DNA of 29,209 bases from Magnetococcales bacterium (GTDB lineage Bacteria > Pseudomonadota > Magnetococcia > Magnetococcales > JADGCH01): positions 1-29,209 of the forward strand of contig JADGCM010000005.1 of the NCBI GenBank assembly GCA_015228995.1. The letters are read 5' to 3'. The notes beneath the pieces were generated by a model, which was given only the letters and a program-made list of their open reading frames with translations, made no database searches and was not told the DNA's origin. Below, piece by piece: positions 1-8,222 of the stretch. Both the position numbers and the translations under genes were made by a program. Every line of letters starts with the position of its first letter. Within the stretch, counting starts at the first letter, position 1.

Positions 1-1004
1 CCCCTTATAAGGGCCTTCATCAAACCACCCGCTACGCGGGTGGTACGTGATTTGGCAATGAGGTGGGCTAGGCGGGTATAAAATTCCATGACGTGGGTGA
101 CGGTCTGCCGACTCCAGCGGGGGATGTTGCGTAGGGCGCGTAAATATTCTTCTCGGTCGAACCCATAACGGTCTGCTTGATCGATAAAAATTTGTTCATC
201 CGGTATTTCGTCGTCAAAAATGAATTGTCCAAGGAAAAGATTGGCTATGTGAACCCCTCCCACAATAATGGGAGTGGCTAGGTCTAACATATTGTTTTTA
301 CATTTATAAGTGGTGTACTGTCCCTCACGTACGTTGGCAGACAGGTAAGTATCGCTTTCCAGACAATTGGCACGGCATTCCGGGTGAACCCTATGAAAGC
401 GCATACAGATCTCTTGCCAGCCAGTGGCCACCAGAATATTTCCGGTAAGATCGATAATGCCAATACCAATATGTGTAATCTGGTAAAATTTATCCATCAT
501 CTCTTGTAGGGCAGGGCTTTCAATAACCGACCGCAGCTCTTCTGCCGTCAAATCTTCTAACATCGGGTCTAATGTTCTTGATGGCCCTGTTACAGCTTGA
601 AAATTGGTCGGAACCGTATCTGCTTCGCATGCCAAGCTGACGTCCGATATCTCGTGAATTGTGGCCAGGAGAAACGCATCCTTTTTGGTTTGTAAGCGAT
701 GGATCGAGATGGTCGTGGATGTTAAACAACCATCTGCGCGCATCAAACGGGCCTTGAAAGGGGGAATGAAGTTGTTGCTAGTCAGTAAATTCTGCGAGAG
801 CGTCTTCCATGAACCGGGATCGAGAAAGAAAAAAATCTCTGTGAAGCAGCGTCCTACAAGGTTCTCTCTTGTGCTGCCGGCGAGGGATGCGAACGTAGAG
901 TTGGCATCCAGCAATATGTGATCCCTCGGGGAAAGGATCGCCGCCCCCTCGGATAGTAAGTGAATAAAATGGGTAAGGGTCTTCTTAACTTTCACGCGAT
1001 GCAC
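1..1004 (-). CDS. PAS-PocR sensor protein, partial (C-terminus off the left edge)
   Basis: I translated the minus strand from about 1031 to base 1 and found one open frame without stops. The N-terminal part reads as a PAS domain (LLSEGAAILSPRDHILLDAN, then a GRCFTEIF stretch, about residues 15-120). A PocR-type ligand-binding domain follows, with FYQITHIGIGIIDLTGNIL, a cysteine pair in HPECRANC, GQYTTYKCKNNMLDLATPI and GGVHIANLFLGQF. PocR domains usually sit in sensor kinases, diguanylate cyclases or AraC-type regulators and bind small ligands, and the output domain would lie beyond base 1. There is no ATG start. GTG at 1002-1004 or 993-995 is possible, and an in-frame stop lies just upstream. 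The beginning may have been lost, since an insertion-sequence relic lies about 150 bp upstream. Domain assignment is by eye, and the output type is unknown. Confidence 0.8.
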   Translation of the reverse strand, partial: MHRVKVKKTLTHFIHLLSEGAAILSPRDHILLDANSTFASLAGSTRENLVGRCFTEIFFFLDPGSWKTLSQNLLTSNNFIPPFKARLMRADGCLTSTTISIHRLQTKKDAFLLATIHEISDVSLACEADTVPTNFQAVTGPSRTLDPMLEDLTAEELRSVIESPALQEMMDKFYQITHIGIGIIDLTGNILVATGWQEICMRFHRVHPECRANCLESDTYLSANVREGQYTTYKCKNNMLDLATPIIVGGVHIANLFLGQFIFDDEIPDEQIFIDQADRYGFDREEYLRALRNIPRWSRQTVTHVMEFYTRLAHLIAKSRTTRVAGGLMKALIR

Positions 1005-1159
1005 AATCTTTTGAATGCTTGATACGTCGAAACACAGAAAGGCGACTTACTCTCCTATAGAGGTAGGCTGCGTAAATAGTCGTCACCGACGACCCCTCAT
1101 GGCACATGATGGTATCATAGCCAGCCATCCATGTCAGTGTGGTAGCTGAAGATGATCTA

Positions 1160-1279
1160 GCTGTTATGGATAATTGCGCCGTCACTTTATCGGCTCGATA
1201 ACTGAGCAACCGTATCATCCCCACGTAACGCCGCCAACGCTATTTTCGCCTTAAACTCACTTGTGTACTGTTTACGTAT
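1160..1279 (-). pseudogene. Relic of IS3-family transposase OrfA (N-terminus)
   Basis: On the minus strand, reading from 1279, the frame gives RKQYTSEFKAKIALAALRGD followed by DTVAQLSSR, then a TAA stop (1187-1189). The same frame continues as SDGAIIHNS before another stop. This matches the start of IS3-type OrfA proteins, whose helix-turn-helix begins with a pattern like TxEFKAKVALEALKGEKTVAELASxFGVHPxQIxxW. The first codon is ATA where ATG would be expected. No OrfB and no terminal inverted repeats were found. It is a short dead remnant of an insertion sequence between the sensor gene and the flagellar operon. Confidence 0.8.
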
Positions 1280-1317
1280 AGTAGCTAGGCTGAATTTTGG
1301 GGTCCATTATAAAAATT

Positions 1318-1333
1318 TGGCACAATTCTCGCT
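1318..1333 (+). promoter_or_regulatory. Sigma-54 (RpoN) type promoter for the flagellar operon
   Basis: The sequence TGGCACAATTCTCGCT matches the sigma-54 consensus TGGCAC-N5-TTGCW with one mismatch. The invariant GG (1319-1320) and GC (1331-1332) have the required spacing of 10 bases. Transcription would begin near 1344, about 90 bases before the flgB start. Basal-body genes under RpoN with a FlrC/FleQ-type activator are common in proteobacteria. I did not identify the upstream activator site. Confidence 0.75.
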
Positions 1334-1436
1334 TTGTGATCAATACAAGTCCATATACAGCCATTTCGCGGCTGGTTCTATTGTTTTTTTGACGACTTTA
1401 TCATCGTTAATGACCGTTTTTCTGGAGGGTATCCCC

Positions 1437-1859
1437 GTGGCCGGTTCCGAGCTATTGGGCCCGTTGGGGGCCTTTAAGACCAATTTGTTGAGTCTACGTC
1501 AGCGACGTCAAGAGATCATTTCAACCAACGTCGCTAATGTTGACACCCCTGGTTATAAAGCCAACCGCTTGGAGTTCGAGGCGGAGTTGCGGGCGGCGAT
1601 GCCGGCTCTGGATGAGTTGCCGCTCTCGCGTAGCAGCCCGACCCATCTGCCGACGCCGTATGGCCCCCATGTTGAGGGGGAGCTGCAAACTGTGGAGACG
1701 CCCATCTTAAAAGGGGATGGTAACAGCGTCAATTTGGAGCAGGAGATGGCACAGCAATCCGCTAACCAACTGCTCTACAATTATGCGGCACAATCTTTGA
1801 ATGGACAGATTAATACTTTGCGGATGGCCATTTCCGGTGGTGATGGTTCTGCACGTTAG
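1437..1859 (+). CDS. flgB: Flagellar basal-body rod protein FlgB
   Basis: FlgB forms the proximal rod that joins the MS ring to the rest of the flagellar axle. The N-terminal region has the rod-family motif (STNVANVDTPGYKANRLEFE). The C-terminus has the helical VNLEQEMAQQSANQLLYNYA segment that polymerises with its N-terminal partner helix. I chose the GTG at 1437 because GGAGGG (1424-1429) sits 7 bases upstream, giving 140 residues, close to the usual size. The same frame is open to an ATG at 1263, but that would add about 58 residues unlike any FlgB and would place the start upstream of the sigma-54 promoter. An ATG at 1410 is a weaker alternative. First gene of the flagellar operon, 16 bases before flgC. 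Confidence 0.95.
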   Translation: MAGSELLGPLGAFKTNLLSLRQRRQEIISTNVANVDTPGYKANRLEFEAELRAAMPALDELPLSRSSPTHLPTPYGPHVEGELQTVETPILKGDGNSVNLEQEMAQQSANQLLYNYAAQSLNGQINTLRMAISGGDGSAR

Positions 1860-1875
1860 ACAGGAGTAGCACAAG

Positions 1876-2301
1876 ATGGATTTTTTGACGTCTTTTCGTG
1901 TCACTGAGTCAGCGTTGGAGGCGCAGAGGTTGCGGCTGAATACGATTGCCGAAAATCTCGCCAACGCGCAGACCACGCGTACTTCCGAGGGGGGGCCTTA
2001 CAAGCGACGGGATCCGATTTTTATGGCACGTCCGTTCGATTCGTTCATGGATGCGGAGATGGCAGCTGGGGCGACTGGTGTTGCGGTGGATCGGATTGTG
2101 GTCGATCAAAACCAGCCTCGGATGCAGTACGACCCCACTCATCCGGATGCGGGTGCCGATGGTATGGTGGCGATGCCGAATGTCGATGCGATGACGGAGA
2201 TGGTCAATATGATGTCGGCCAGCCGTTCTTACGAGGCGAATGTGTCGGTATTGAATGCGGCAAAATCGATGGCCTTGAAGGCGCTTGAGATTGGGCGGTA
2301 A
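1876..2301 (+). CDS. flgC: Flagellar basal-body rod protein FlgC
   Basis: FlgC is a second proximal rod subunit, exported by the flagellar type III system and assembled in the periplasm. The 141-residue product has the rod signature near the N-terminus (LRLNTIAENLANAQTTRT) and the conserved C-terminus with MPNVDAMTEMVNMMSASRSY followed by EANVSVLNAAKSMALKALEIGR-like helix. The length is normal for the family. A CAGGAG ribosome site lies about 10 bases before the ATG. Between flgB and fliE in the same transcription unit. Confidence 0.96.
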   Translation: MDFLTSFRVTESALEAQRLRLNTIAENLANAQTTRTSEGGPYKRRDPIFMARPFDSFMDAEMAAGATGVAVDRIVVDQNQPRMQYDPTHPDAGADGMVAMPNVDAMTEMVNMMSASRSYEANVSVLNAAKSMALKALEIGR

Positions 2302-2327
2302 GCAATGTTTAATCAGGAGATAAAACC

Positions 2328-2642
2328 ATGACAGTTAATTCAATCAACCAGGGATTGCTGATGCCGCCGTTGTCATCCGGCAAGGCGGTTCCAGGTGGGG
2401 ATGGTGCGGTCGGGACGTGGGAGGATTTCTCGGTGGTGCTGGCGCGTCAAATCAAAGAGACGGATCGCATGCAGAAAGATGCCGGCGAATTGAGTAAGCG
2501 CGCTATGTTGGGTAATGCCGGTGTCTCTCTTCATGAGGCACAGATTGCCACCGCCGAGGCCGATCTGCATCTGCGGTTATTGTTGCAGGTACGCAATAAA
2601 GCCTTAGAGTCTTATAAAGAGATCATGAGTATGCCGGTTTAA
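2328..2642 (+). CDS. fliE: Flagellar hook-basal body protein FliE
   Basis: FliE is the adaptor between the FliF MS ring and the rod, and one of the first proteins exported. The 104-residue product has the family's conserved C-terminal half: LHEAQIATAEADLHLRLLLQ followed by VRNKALESYKEIMSMPV. The N-terminal half is variable, as usual. An AGGAGA ribosome site precedes the ATG. The position directly after flgC and before fliF is the standard flgB-flgC-fliE-fliF order. Confidence 0.95.
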   Translation: MTVNSINQGLLMPPLSSGKAVPGGDGAVGTWEDFSVVLARQIKETDRMQKDAGELSKRAMLGNAGVSLHEAQIATAEADLHLRLLLQVRNKALESYKEIMSMPV

Positions 2643-2708
2643 TGATATCGCCGGTTACCAGTACACATGAATTTAGTCAGGGTTTAGTTAAAAAGCGAGT
2701 AATGTTCC

Positions 2709-4355
2709 ATGGCCGAGACGTCAAACGAATTAAGTGAATCGGTCCAGTCAGGTCGACAATCTGGCGGATTCGACCTCTCCCGTGTCATGGGGGGGCTGCC
2801 GTTAGCTGGACGCAACAGTGTGGTGGTGGCAGCGATTGCAACGGTGTTGGTGTTGGCTTCTATTATCTGGTTCGCGACGCGTCCGGCTTACAAGGTGCTG
2901 TTCTCAAACCTGCCGGAAGAAGAGGCGGGCCGTGTGGTATCGCAATTAACCAAAAAGAACATCCCCTACGAATTGGCGGGAGGGGGCGGTACCATCAAAA
3001 TTCCAGCCGAAAAGGTCTATGACGTTCGCTTGGAGATGGCCACTATCGGCATGCCAAAGAAAGATACTGGCGTCGGCTTCGAGATTTTCGATAAGACCAG
3101 CCTGACCAGCATGACCGATTTTATGCAGCGCATGAATTATCAGCGGGCGCTGCAGGGGGAGCTGGCCCGCACCATCGAGAGCATTTCGTCGGTGCAGCAT
3201 GCTCGGGTTCATTTGGTGCTGCCCAAGCAATCAGCCTTTATGTCAGAGCAGAAGGAGGCTTCTGCCTCGGTGGTCATGGAGTTGGCTCGGCCGTTAACAG
3301 CGCAGCAGGCGGATGGGGTGGTCCACTTGGTGGCGTCGGCGGTGCAGGGGCTAGATAATTCCAAAGTGACTCTGCTGGACCACAAAGGTAATTTGATTGC
3401 TGGTGGTGAGGGGGCAGACGCCTCTGGCCGCATGGCGCCTGATAAGAGTCTTGATTTGCAGCGTAAGGTGGAAAAATATCTGGAGGATCGTGCCCAGGCA
3501 ATGCTGGATCGGGTCCTCGGAGCAGAACACAGCATTGTGCGGGTGACGGCTGAGCTTGACCTGTCGCGGGTAGAGCGTCAAGAGGAAAAATATGACCCGG
3601 AAGGGCAGGTGGCGCGCAGCGAGCAGACCACCAACGAACGCAGTCAGGGTACTTTTGGTGCCGGTGGTGTACCAGGGGTAGCGCCCAATGATCCTAATGC
3701 GAAAGCCACAGCGGCGGGTGGTACGGGTTCTAATCAGAATCGTGTTGTTGATCGGGAGACGATCAACTACGAAATTTCCAAGGAAATTAAGCGGACGGTG
3801 TTGCCGGTTGGGACCATTAAACGTCTATCAGTGGCGGTGATGGTCGATGGTGTTTACGAGGCGCCAGAGAAAGCGGGTGAACCAAAGCGTTATCGTGAGC
3901 GGTCAGCGGAGGATAAGAGTAAATATCAGCGGATCATTGAGCAGGCGGTGGGATTGCGTTCTGATCGTGGCGATACCATTGAGGTGACCAGCATTCCGTT
4001 TGAGCCGATCACCCTACCAGAAGATAGCACCGGTCCTTGGGCCAGTCGCGAGTTTCAATTGGACATGGCCAAGTATGGTAGCATCTTCCTGATCCTTGCT
4101 TTATTGACGGTCTACGTGTTGCGCCCCTTGGTGAAACGGATTGTGACCCCAGAGAAGTTGACCGAGGATGCCCTGCCGGGGACCATAGCCGATTTGGAGC
4201 AACGGTTAATGGCAGAGGGGGTTGGCTCTGTGCCTACTGACAAGCCGCTACGTTTGTTGATTCCAGATCGTACCGTACAATTGGCACAGCAGATGATCAA
4301 TGACCACATAGATGAGGCACGCGAGATTATTCGTTCTTGGATTGCCGAGGAATGA
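2709..4355 (+). CDS. fliF: Flagellar MS-ring protein FliF
   Basis: FliF forms the membrane-embedded MS ring that seeds flagellar assembly. The 548 residues show a first transmembrane helix at about 37-57 (VVVAAIATVLVLASIIWFA). Ring-building motifs follow (VLFSNLPEEEAGRVVSQL, MNYQRALQGELARTIESI, ARVHLVLPKQSAF), then a Gly/Ala/Asn-rich periplasmic loop near 315-345 and a second membrane helix at about 456-475. The last 40 residues (QLAQQMINDHIDEAREIIRS) are the FliG-binding tail. Length is typical. The ATG at 2709 has only a weak ribosome site, but the N-terminus fits the family. Confidence 0.97.
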   Translation: MAETSNELSESVQSGRQSGGFDLSRVMGGLPLAGRNSVVVAAIATVLVLASIIWFATRPAYKVLFSNLPEEEAGRVVSQLTKKNIPYELAGGGGTIKIPAEKVYDVRLEMATIGMPKKDTGVGFEIFDKTSLTSMTDFMQRMNYQRALQGELARTIESISSVQHARVHLVLPKQSAFMSEQKEASASVVMELARPLTAQQADGVVHLVASAVQGLDNSKVTLLDHKGNLIAGGEGADASGRMAPDKSLDLQRKVEKYLEDRAQAMLDRVLGAEHSIVRVTAELDLSRVERQEEKYDPEGQVARSEQTTNERSQGTFGAGGVPGVAPNDPNAKATAAGGTGSNQNRVVDRETINYEISKEIKRTVLPVGTIKRLSVAVMVDGVYEAPEKAGEPKRYRERSAEDKSKYQRIIEQAVGLRSDRGDTIEVTSIPFEPITLPEDSTGPWASREFQLDMAKYGSIFLILALLTVYVLRPLVKRIVTPEKLTEDALPGTIADLEQRLMAEGVGSVPTDKPLRLLIPDRTVQLAQQMINDHIDEAREIIRSWIAEE

Positions 4356-4395
4356 TAGTGATGTCTACGATGCAGAATGAACAGGAGGTTCCAGA

Positions 4396-5484
4396 ATGAC
4401 AGCCGGAGCGGCAGCAAAAGAGACAACGACAACCGGTGAATCCGCCGCCCCACAGCGGCGTGGTAAGCAGCCACAGCGGGTTACCGGTAAAGAGAAGGCG
4501 GCGATCTTTATTTTATCGTTGCCGGACGAGGACTCCAAGAAAATATTAGATGGTCTCTCTGAAGATGAGATGCGCGAGCTCTCCAGGACCATCTCTCGTC
4601 TTGGCCAGATGCCGCAGGAGGTGGTCCGTGAGGTCCGTGAGGAGTTTCTGAACCGCTTCGAGAACCGCGCCTACGATGTACGGGGTGGTATGCAGAAGGT
4701 CAAAGATCTCATCTTCCGGGTGTTGGGTAAGGAGAAGGGGCGGCTGCTATTGAAAGAATTGCAGCAAGGGCCCAAAAACACCCCCTGGGAGGTGCTCAAC
4801 GAAATGGAGCCAACGCTGGTTGCCAATTTCTTGACATCTGAACACCCGCAGAGCATTGCCTTGATTCTCTCCCAGTTGCAAATGGAGCAGGCCTCTTTTG
4901 TGATCGACTTCCTCCCCTCTGAAGTGCAGCAAGAGGTGATTTACCGCATGGCCAAACTGGGCAATCTACCGCCCGGGGCACTGGAAGATATTGAGGAATC
5001 GTTGTTGGCCGAGCTGGAGGCGTTGGGGGCGACCCGCGGTATGTATAGTCAACAAGGCGGCGGTGGTGTGCGTAAGGTGGCTGAGTTGCTCAATCTAATG
5101 AGCCGTGAGACCGCTGATAAACTGCTGGCCTACCTCGACGAGGAAGATAATCCGCTGGCTGAAGATGTGCGTAAGGAGATGTTCCTCTTTGAGGATCTGT
5201 TGTTGATGGATAATAAGGGCTTCCAGACTCTTATGCGTGACATCTCCAACGACGAGTTGCTGAACGCCCTGAAGGGTGCCGATGATCGCCTCAAAGAGAA
5301 GTTCTTCAGTAATATGTCTGAGCGTGCCGCTGAGATGTTGCGCGAGGATATGGAGACCATGGGTCCGGTCAAAGTCTCCGAAGTTGAGGCGGCGCAGCAG
5401 AACGTGCTGAAGCTGGCGCGTAAGCTGGAAGCGGAAGGCAAAATTGTGATTATGGGTAAGGGCCACGAGGATGTGATTCTATAG
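4396..5484 (+). CDS. fliG: Flagellar motor switch protein FliG
   Basis: FliG is the rotor protein of the C ring. It binds FliF through its N-terminal domain, FliM through the EHPQ motif, and the stator through its C-terminal domain. The middle domain shows EHPQ at residues 149-152. The C-terminal domain has the torque helix with alternating charges (DDRLKEKFFSNMSERAAEML, then REDME). The 362-residue length is slightly longer than usual because of about 30 low-complexity Ala/Thr/Gln/Arg residues at the start. AGGAGG at 4383-4388 supports the ATG at 4396. One base separates its stop from the fliH start. Confidence 0.97.
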   Translation: MTAGAAAKETTTTGESAAPQRRGKQPQRVTGKEKAAIFILSLPDEDSKKILDGLSEDEMRELSRTISRLGQMPQEVVREVREEFLNRFENRAYDVRGGMQKVKDLIFRVLGKEKGRLLLKELQQGPKNTPWEVLNEMEPTLVANFLTSEHPQSIALILSQLQMEQASFVIDFLPSEVQQEVIYRMAKLGNLPPGALEDIEESLLAELEALGATRGMYSQQGGGGVRKVAELLNLMSRETADKLLAYLDEEDNPLAEDVRKEMFLFEDLLLMDNKGFQTLMRDISNDELLNALKGADDRLKEKFFSNMSERAAEMLREDMETMGPVKVSEVEAAQQNVLKLARKLEAEGKIVIMGKGHEDVIL

Positions 5485-5485
5485 T

Positions 5486-6820
5486 ATGGAAACGCGCTCT
5501 TTTATTCGTGCCGCTGAATTAGATGAATCCCAGTTTCAACGGGTCAGTTTTACTGAGCTGCTGGATGGCCAGCGGCATAGTAGTGGTGGTGATTTTCTCC
5601 GGTATTTGCCGCACGGTGCGACACCGCAGCCGCAAAAACAGCAGCAAGAACCAGAAATTGACCTGGAGGAGCTGTTTCGGCGACGTATGGAGCAGCTAGA
5701 GCGGGATACCTACCAGAAGGTGTTTGCGGCCGCCGAACAGGCTGGCTTGGAGATGGGCTTAAAAAAGCGGGAGCAGGAGTTGTCGATACTGCTGCCGCGG
5801 GTGGAGCAGCTGATCCGTGGTTTAGAGCAGTTGCCGCCACGTATTTTTGCGGTATCGGAGCAGTTTCTGGTTGAGGTGGCCATCGTCTTGGTGCGTGAGC
5901 TGTTGCAGCACGAGTTGGCGATTCAGCCCGATGGCTTGGTCGCCCGGGTGCGCAAGGTATTGTCCCAAGTGGTGTCACAGGACCACCTGACCCTCTATCT
6001 AGCTCCCCAGGATGTTGAACTGCTGACCGGTATGGCCGAATTTCGTCGGTTGCGGGTGGTAGCGGATGAGACGGTATCAGCCGGGTCAGTGCGGGTAGAG
6101 AGTAGCTTTGGCGGGGTGGCTTACGACCTATCTCAGCAGTTGCAGACGGTCGAGAAGGGGTTACGTGATTACCTCGTCGAGCGGTTGGAGGAGTGTCGCA
6201 GCGAGCGGATCAAACAACAGGGTCTGGCTTCGATGCGTCAATTGGGGATGGAGGCCATTGCCGAGTTAGAGGCCAATCAGGCCGTTGTCACCTCGCCGCA
6301 GTTGGTCCCCGTAGAGGAAGAAGTGCAGGAGATCGTGGTCCCTGAGGAGATAACAGACGAACTTCCATCTGAACAGCAGTTGGTGGAGGCTGTTGTGGAG
6401 GGGGAGGACGACGCCATGGGTGACGAAGCTATAGGCGATGCAGCCATAGACGATGCAGCCATAGACGATGCAGCCATAGGCGATGCAGCCATAGGCGATG
6501 CAGATGTGGTAGAGGAGATAGAGGCAGAGGAAGAAGCCTTAATGGCGGATGACCAGAGCTTGTCGTCGCTGCTGGTGGCGGAGGAGTCGTTACGGGAAAT
6601 GGAGGAGGAGGCCAACGATCATCCAGAGGTGTTAGAGGCGCCGGATGTGTTGGCGGTGGTAGATGTTGCGGAGTGGATTGAGGAGGAGTCGGATGCGGTC
6701 GCAGCGGATGACGAAGAGGAGCTGACCGAGGCGAGCTTGGCGGCGCTACTGAGTAATGGCCACGCACCAGACGATGACGATGGCGACGGCGATGATAATT
6801 TGGTGGAGGCCCACCCATGA
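5486..6820 (+). CDS. fliH: Flagellar export ATPase regulator FliH with a long acidic C-terminal tail
   Basis: FliH forms a stator-like link that holds and regulates the FliI ATPase at the export gate. Residues from about 55 to 235 resemble FliH: an E/Q-rich helical region (LEELFRRRMEQLERDTYQKV), then the C-terminal domain with VEVAIVLVRELLQHELAIQP and VRVESSFGGVAYDLSQQLQT. FliH is usually 220-260 residues and this one is 444. The extra roughly 200 residues are dominated by Asp, Glu, Ala and Val, and include five five-residue repeats at 316-340 (I-G/D-D-A-A). The identity rests mainly on position between fliG and fliI plus the core domain. ATGA overlap with fliI at 6817-6820. Confidence 0.88.
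   Translation: METRSFIRAAELDESQFQRVSFTELLDGQRHSSGGDFLRYLPHGATPQPQKQQQEPEIDLEELFRRRMEQLERDTYQKVFAAAEQAGLEMGLKKREQELSILLPRVEQLIRGLEQLPPRIFAVSEQFLVEVAIVLVRELLQHELAIQPDGLVARVRKVLSQVVSQDHLTLYLAPQDVELLTGMAEFRRLRVVADETVSAGSVRVESSFGGVAYDLSQQLQTVEKGLRDYLVERLEECRSERIKQQGLASMRQLGMEAIAELEANQAVVTSPQLVPVEEEVQEIVVPEEITDELPSEQQLVEAVVEGEDDAMGDEAIGDAAIDDAAIDDAAIGDAAIGDADVVEEIEAEEEALMADDQSLSSLLVAEESLREMEEEANDHPEVLEAPDVLAVVDVAEWIEEESDAVAADDEEELTEASLAALLSNGHAPDDDDGDGDDNLVEAHP
6431..6505 (+). repeat. Five tandem copies of a 15-bp repeat inside fliH
   Basis: The unit ATAGGCGATGCAGCC (or ATAGACGATGCAGCC) is repeated five times, the last ending in GAT in place of GCC. Being a multiple of three it stays in frame and encodes I-G/D-D-A-A. 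Near-identical copies suggest recent slippage, so copy number may vary between strains. Confidence 0.95.
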
Positions 6821-8145
6821 GCGCTATTGAGCCCGCTATTCCCTGGATGGAATATTGTAGTGCGGCGCGGGCTTCCCTTGGCAGCTATCGGCTTGGTCGC
6901 GTCAAGCAGGTGGTGGGGCTGTTGATCGAAGGGGATGGGCCGACCTCCTCAATTGGTGAGTTGTGTGATGTAATCCCGATGGATGGGTCAACCATCAAGG
7001 CTGAGGTGGTTGGTTTCCGAGAAAAATCGGTGTTACTGATGCCGTTGGGTCCGGTCAAGGGTATTCATCCGGGGAGTCGTATTGTCACCAGAGGCCAAGC
7101 CGAGAATATTCCGGTTGGGGATGCCTTGTTGGGACGGGTGATTGGGCCGATGGGGGAGCCGCTGGATGGGCTGCCACCGGCGCGGCTGCGCGAAATGGCT
7201 CCCCTGCATGCCGATCCAATCAACCCGATGCAGCGTCGTCGTATTGACCGGCCGCTGGATTTGGGGGTGCGGGCGATCAACGGTCTGTTGACCATTGGCC
7301 GTGGCCAACGTGTTGGCATCTTTTCTGGTTCTGGGGTTGGTAAAAGTACTTTGTTGGGGATGATGGCGCGTTACACCGAGGCCGATATCAACGTTATCGG
7401 CCTAGTGGGTGAGCGTGGTCGTGAGGTGGTCGAGTTTATCGAAAATGTGCTAGGGCCGGCGGGCATGAGGCGTTCGGTGGTGGTGGCAGCGACTTCGGAC
7501 CAACCGCCGTTGTTGCGGTTGCGGGCCGCTTCTGTCGCGACAGCGATTGCGGAGTATTTTCGGGCGCGGGGCAAGCAGGTATTGTTGTTGATGGATTCCG
7601 TCACCCGTGTCGCCATGGCCCAGCGTGAAGTGGGCCTAGCACGGGGTGAGCCGCCCACCAGCCGCGGTTATCCTCCTTCCACCTTCATGTTGTTGCCACG
7701 TTTGTTAGAACGGGCTGGTCGTGGTCAAGGTGAGGGCAGTATTACCGGTCTATATACGGTTTTGATGGAAGGGGATGACCTGCAAGACCCCATCGTCGAC
7801 GCCGTGCGTGGTATCCTCGACGGTCATATTGTCTTGTCGCGTGATCTAGCGGCGGCCAACCAATACCCACCGATTGATATCCTCGGTTCTATCTCTCGTT
7901 TGATGGAAGAGCTAACCAGCCAGGAGCACAGAAGGGCGGCATCCCAACTGCGCGAGATGCTAGCGGTCTATGCCAAGGCTGAGGACATGATCAATATCGG
8001 TGCTTACGTGGCCGGTTCCAACCCACAGATTGATCGCACCATTGAGCTGATTCAGCCGATCCGTGATTTTCTGAAACAGCCGGTCATGGAGCAATCACGG
8101 TTGGATGAGAGTGTGCGGCGGTTACAGAATATTTTCGGGATTTAA
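6817..8145 (+). CDS. fliI: Flagellum-specific export ATPase FliI
   Basis: FliI is the hexameric ATPase that helps unfold and deliver substrates to the flagellar type III export gate. The 442 residues match the family length and are related to F1-ATPase beta. Walker A is GSGVGKST at 171-178. Walker B is VLLLMD, ending at Asp260, and is followed by SVTRVAMAQREVGLARGEPP and the GYPPSTF segment, all typical of FliI. The end (QPVMEQSRLDESVRRLQNIF) is the C-terminal helical domain. The start overlaps the fliH stop by four bases, which suggests translational coupling. It is the last flagellar gene in the window, with no fliJ after it. Confidence 0.97.
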   Translation: MSAIEPAIPWMEYCSAARASLGSYRLGRVKQVVGLLIEGDGPTSSIGELCDVIPMDGSTIKAEVVGFREKSVLLMPLGPVKGIHPGSRIVTRGQAENIPVGDALLGRVIGPMGEPLDGLPPARLREMAPLHADPINPMQRRRIDRPLDLGVRAINGLLTIGRGQRVGIFSGSGVGKSTLLGMMARYTEADINVIGLVGERGREVVEFIENVLGPAGMRRSVVVAATSDQPPLLRLRAASVATAIAEYFRARGKQVLLLMDSVTRVAMAQREVGLARGEPPTSRGYPPSTFMLLPRLLERAGRGQGEGSITGLYTVLMEGDDLQDPIVDAVRGILDGHIVLSRDLAAANQYPPIDILGSISRLMEELTSQEHRRAASQLREMLAVYAKAEDMINIGAYVAGSNPQIDRTIELIQPIRDFLKQPVMEQSRLDESVRRLQNIFGI

Positions 8146-8222
8146 CCCGTTTACATAGCGTTTCCTGGTTGCGTTCATGGGGGAGCGTTGTTACAACCGC
8201 GCAGAACGGAGGAAAGAACTCT

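Larger units (their letters stand above)
1005..1436. other. Region between the sensor gene and flgB
   Basis: This stretch holds a decayed IS3-type orfA fragment on the minus strand (1160-1279), a sigma-54-type promoter on the plus strand (1318-1333) and the flgB ribosome binding site (GGAGGG, 1424-1429). Bases 1005-1159 contain no coding pattern I recognise. An open minus-strand frame over 985-1224 has no family resemblance and crosses the transposase relic in another frame. Confidence 0.6.

Noticed and set aside
661..921. 86-residue plus-strand frame with a basic product
   Set aside because: Antisense shadow of the PAS-PocR coding sequence.
985..1224. 79-residue minus-strand open frame
   Set aside because: No recognisable family; it overlaps the IS3 OrfA relic in another frame and ends inside the start of the PAS-PocR frame, so it is probably chance.
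1263..1436. 58-residue N-terminal extension of FlgB
   Set aside because: It crosses the sigma-54 promoter, resembles no FlgB, and a good ribosome site precedes the GTG at 1437.
5550..5978. Pro/Ala-rich minus-strand frame of 142 residues
   Set aside because: Shadow of fliH; composition is what the complement of Gln/Glu/Leu-rich coding gives.
6277..6818. Serine-rich and proline/histidine-rich minus-strand frames opposite the fliH tail
   Set aside because: Both are complements of the acidic repeat region, and fliH is supported by its operon and core domain.
8136..8149. Short hairpin CGGG...CCCG at the end of fliI as a terminator
   Set aside because: Only a 4-bp stem and only three thymines after it; too weak to call.
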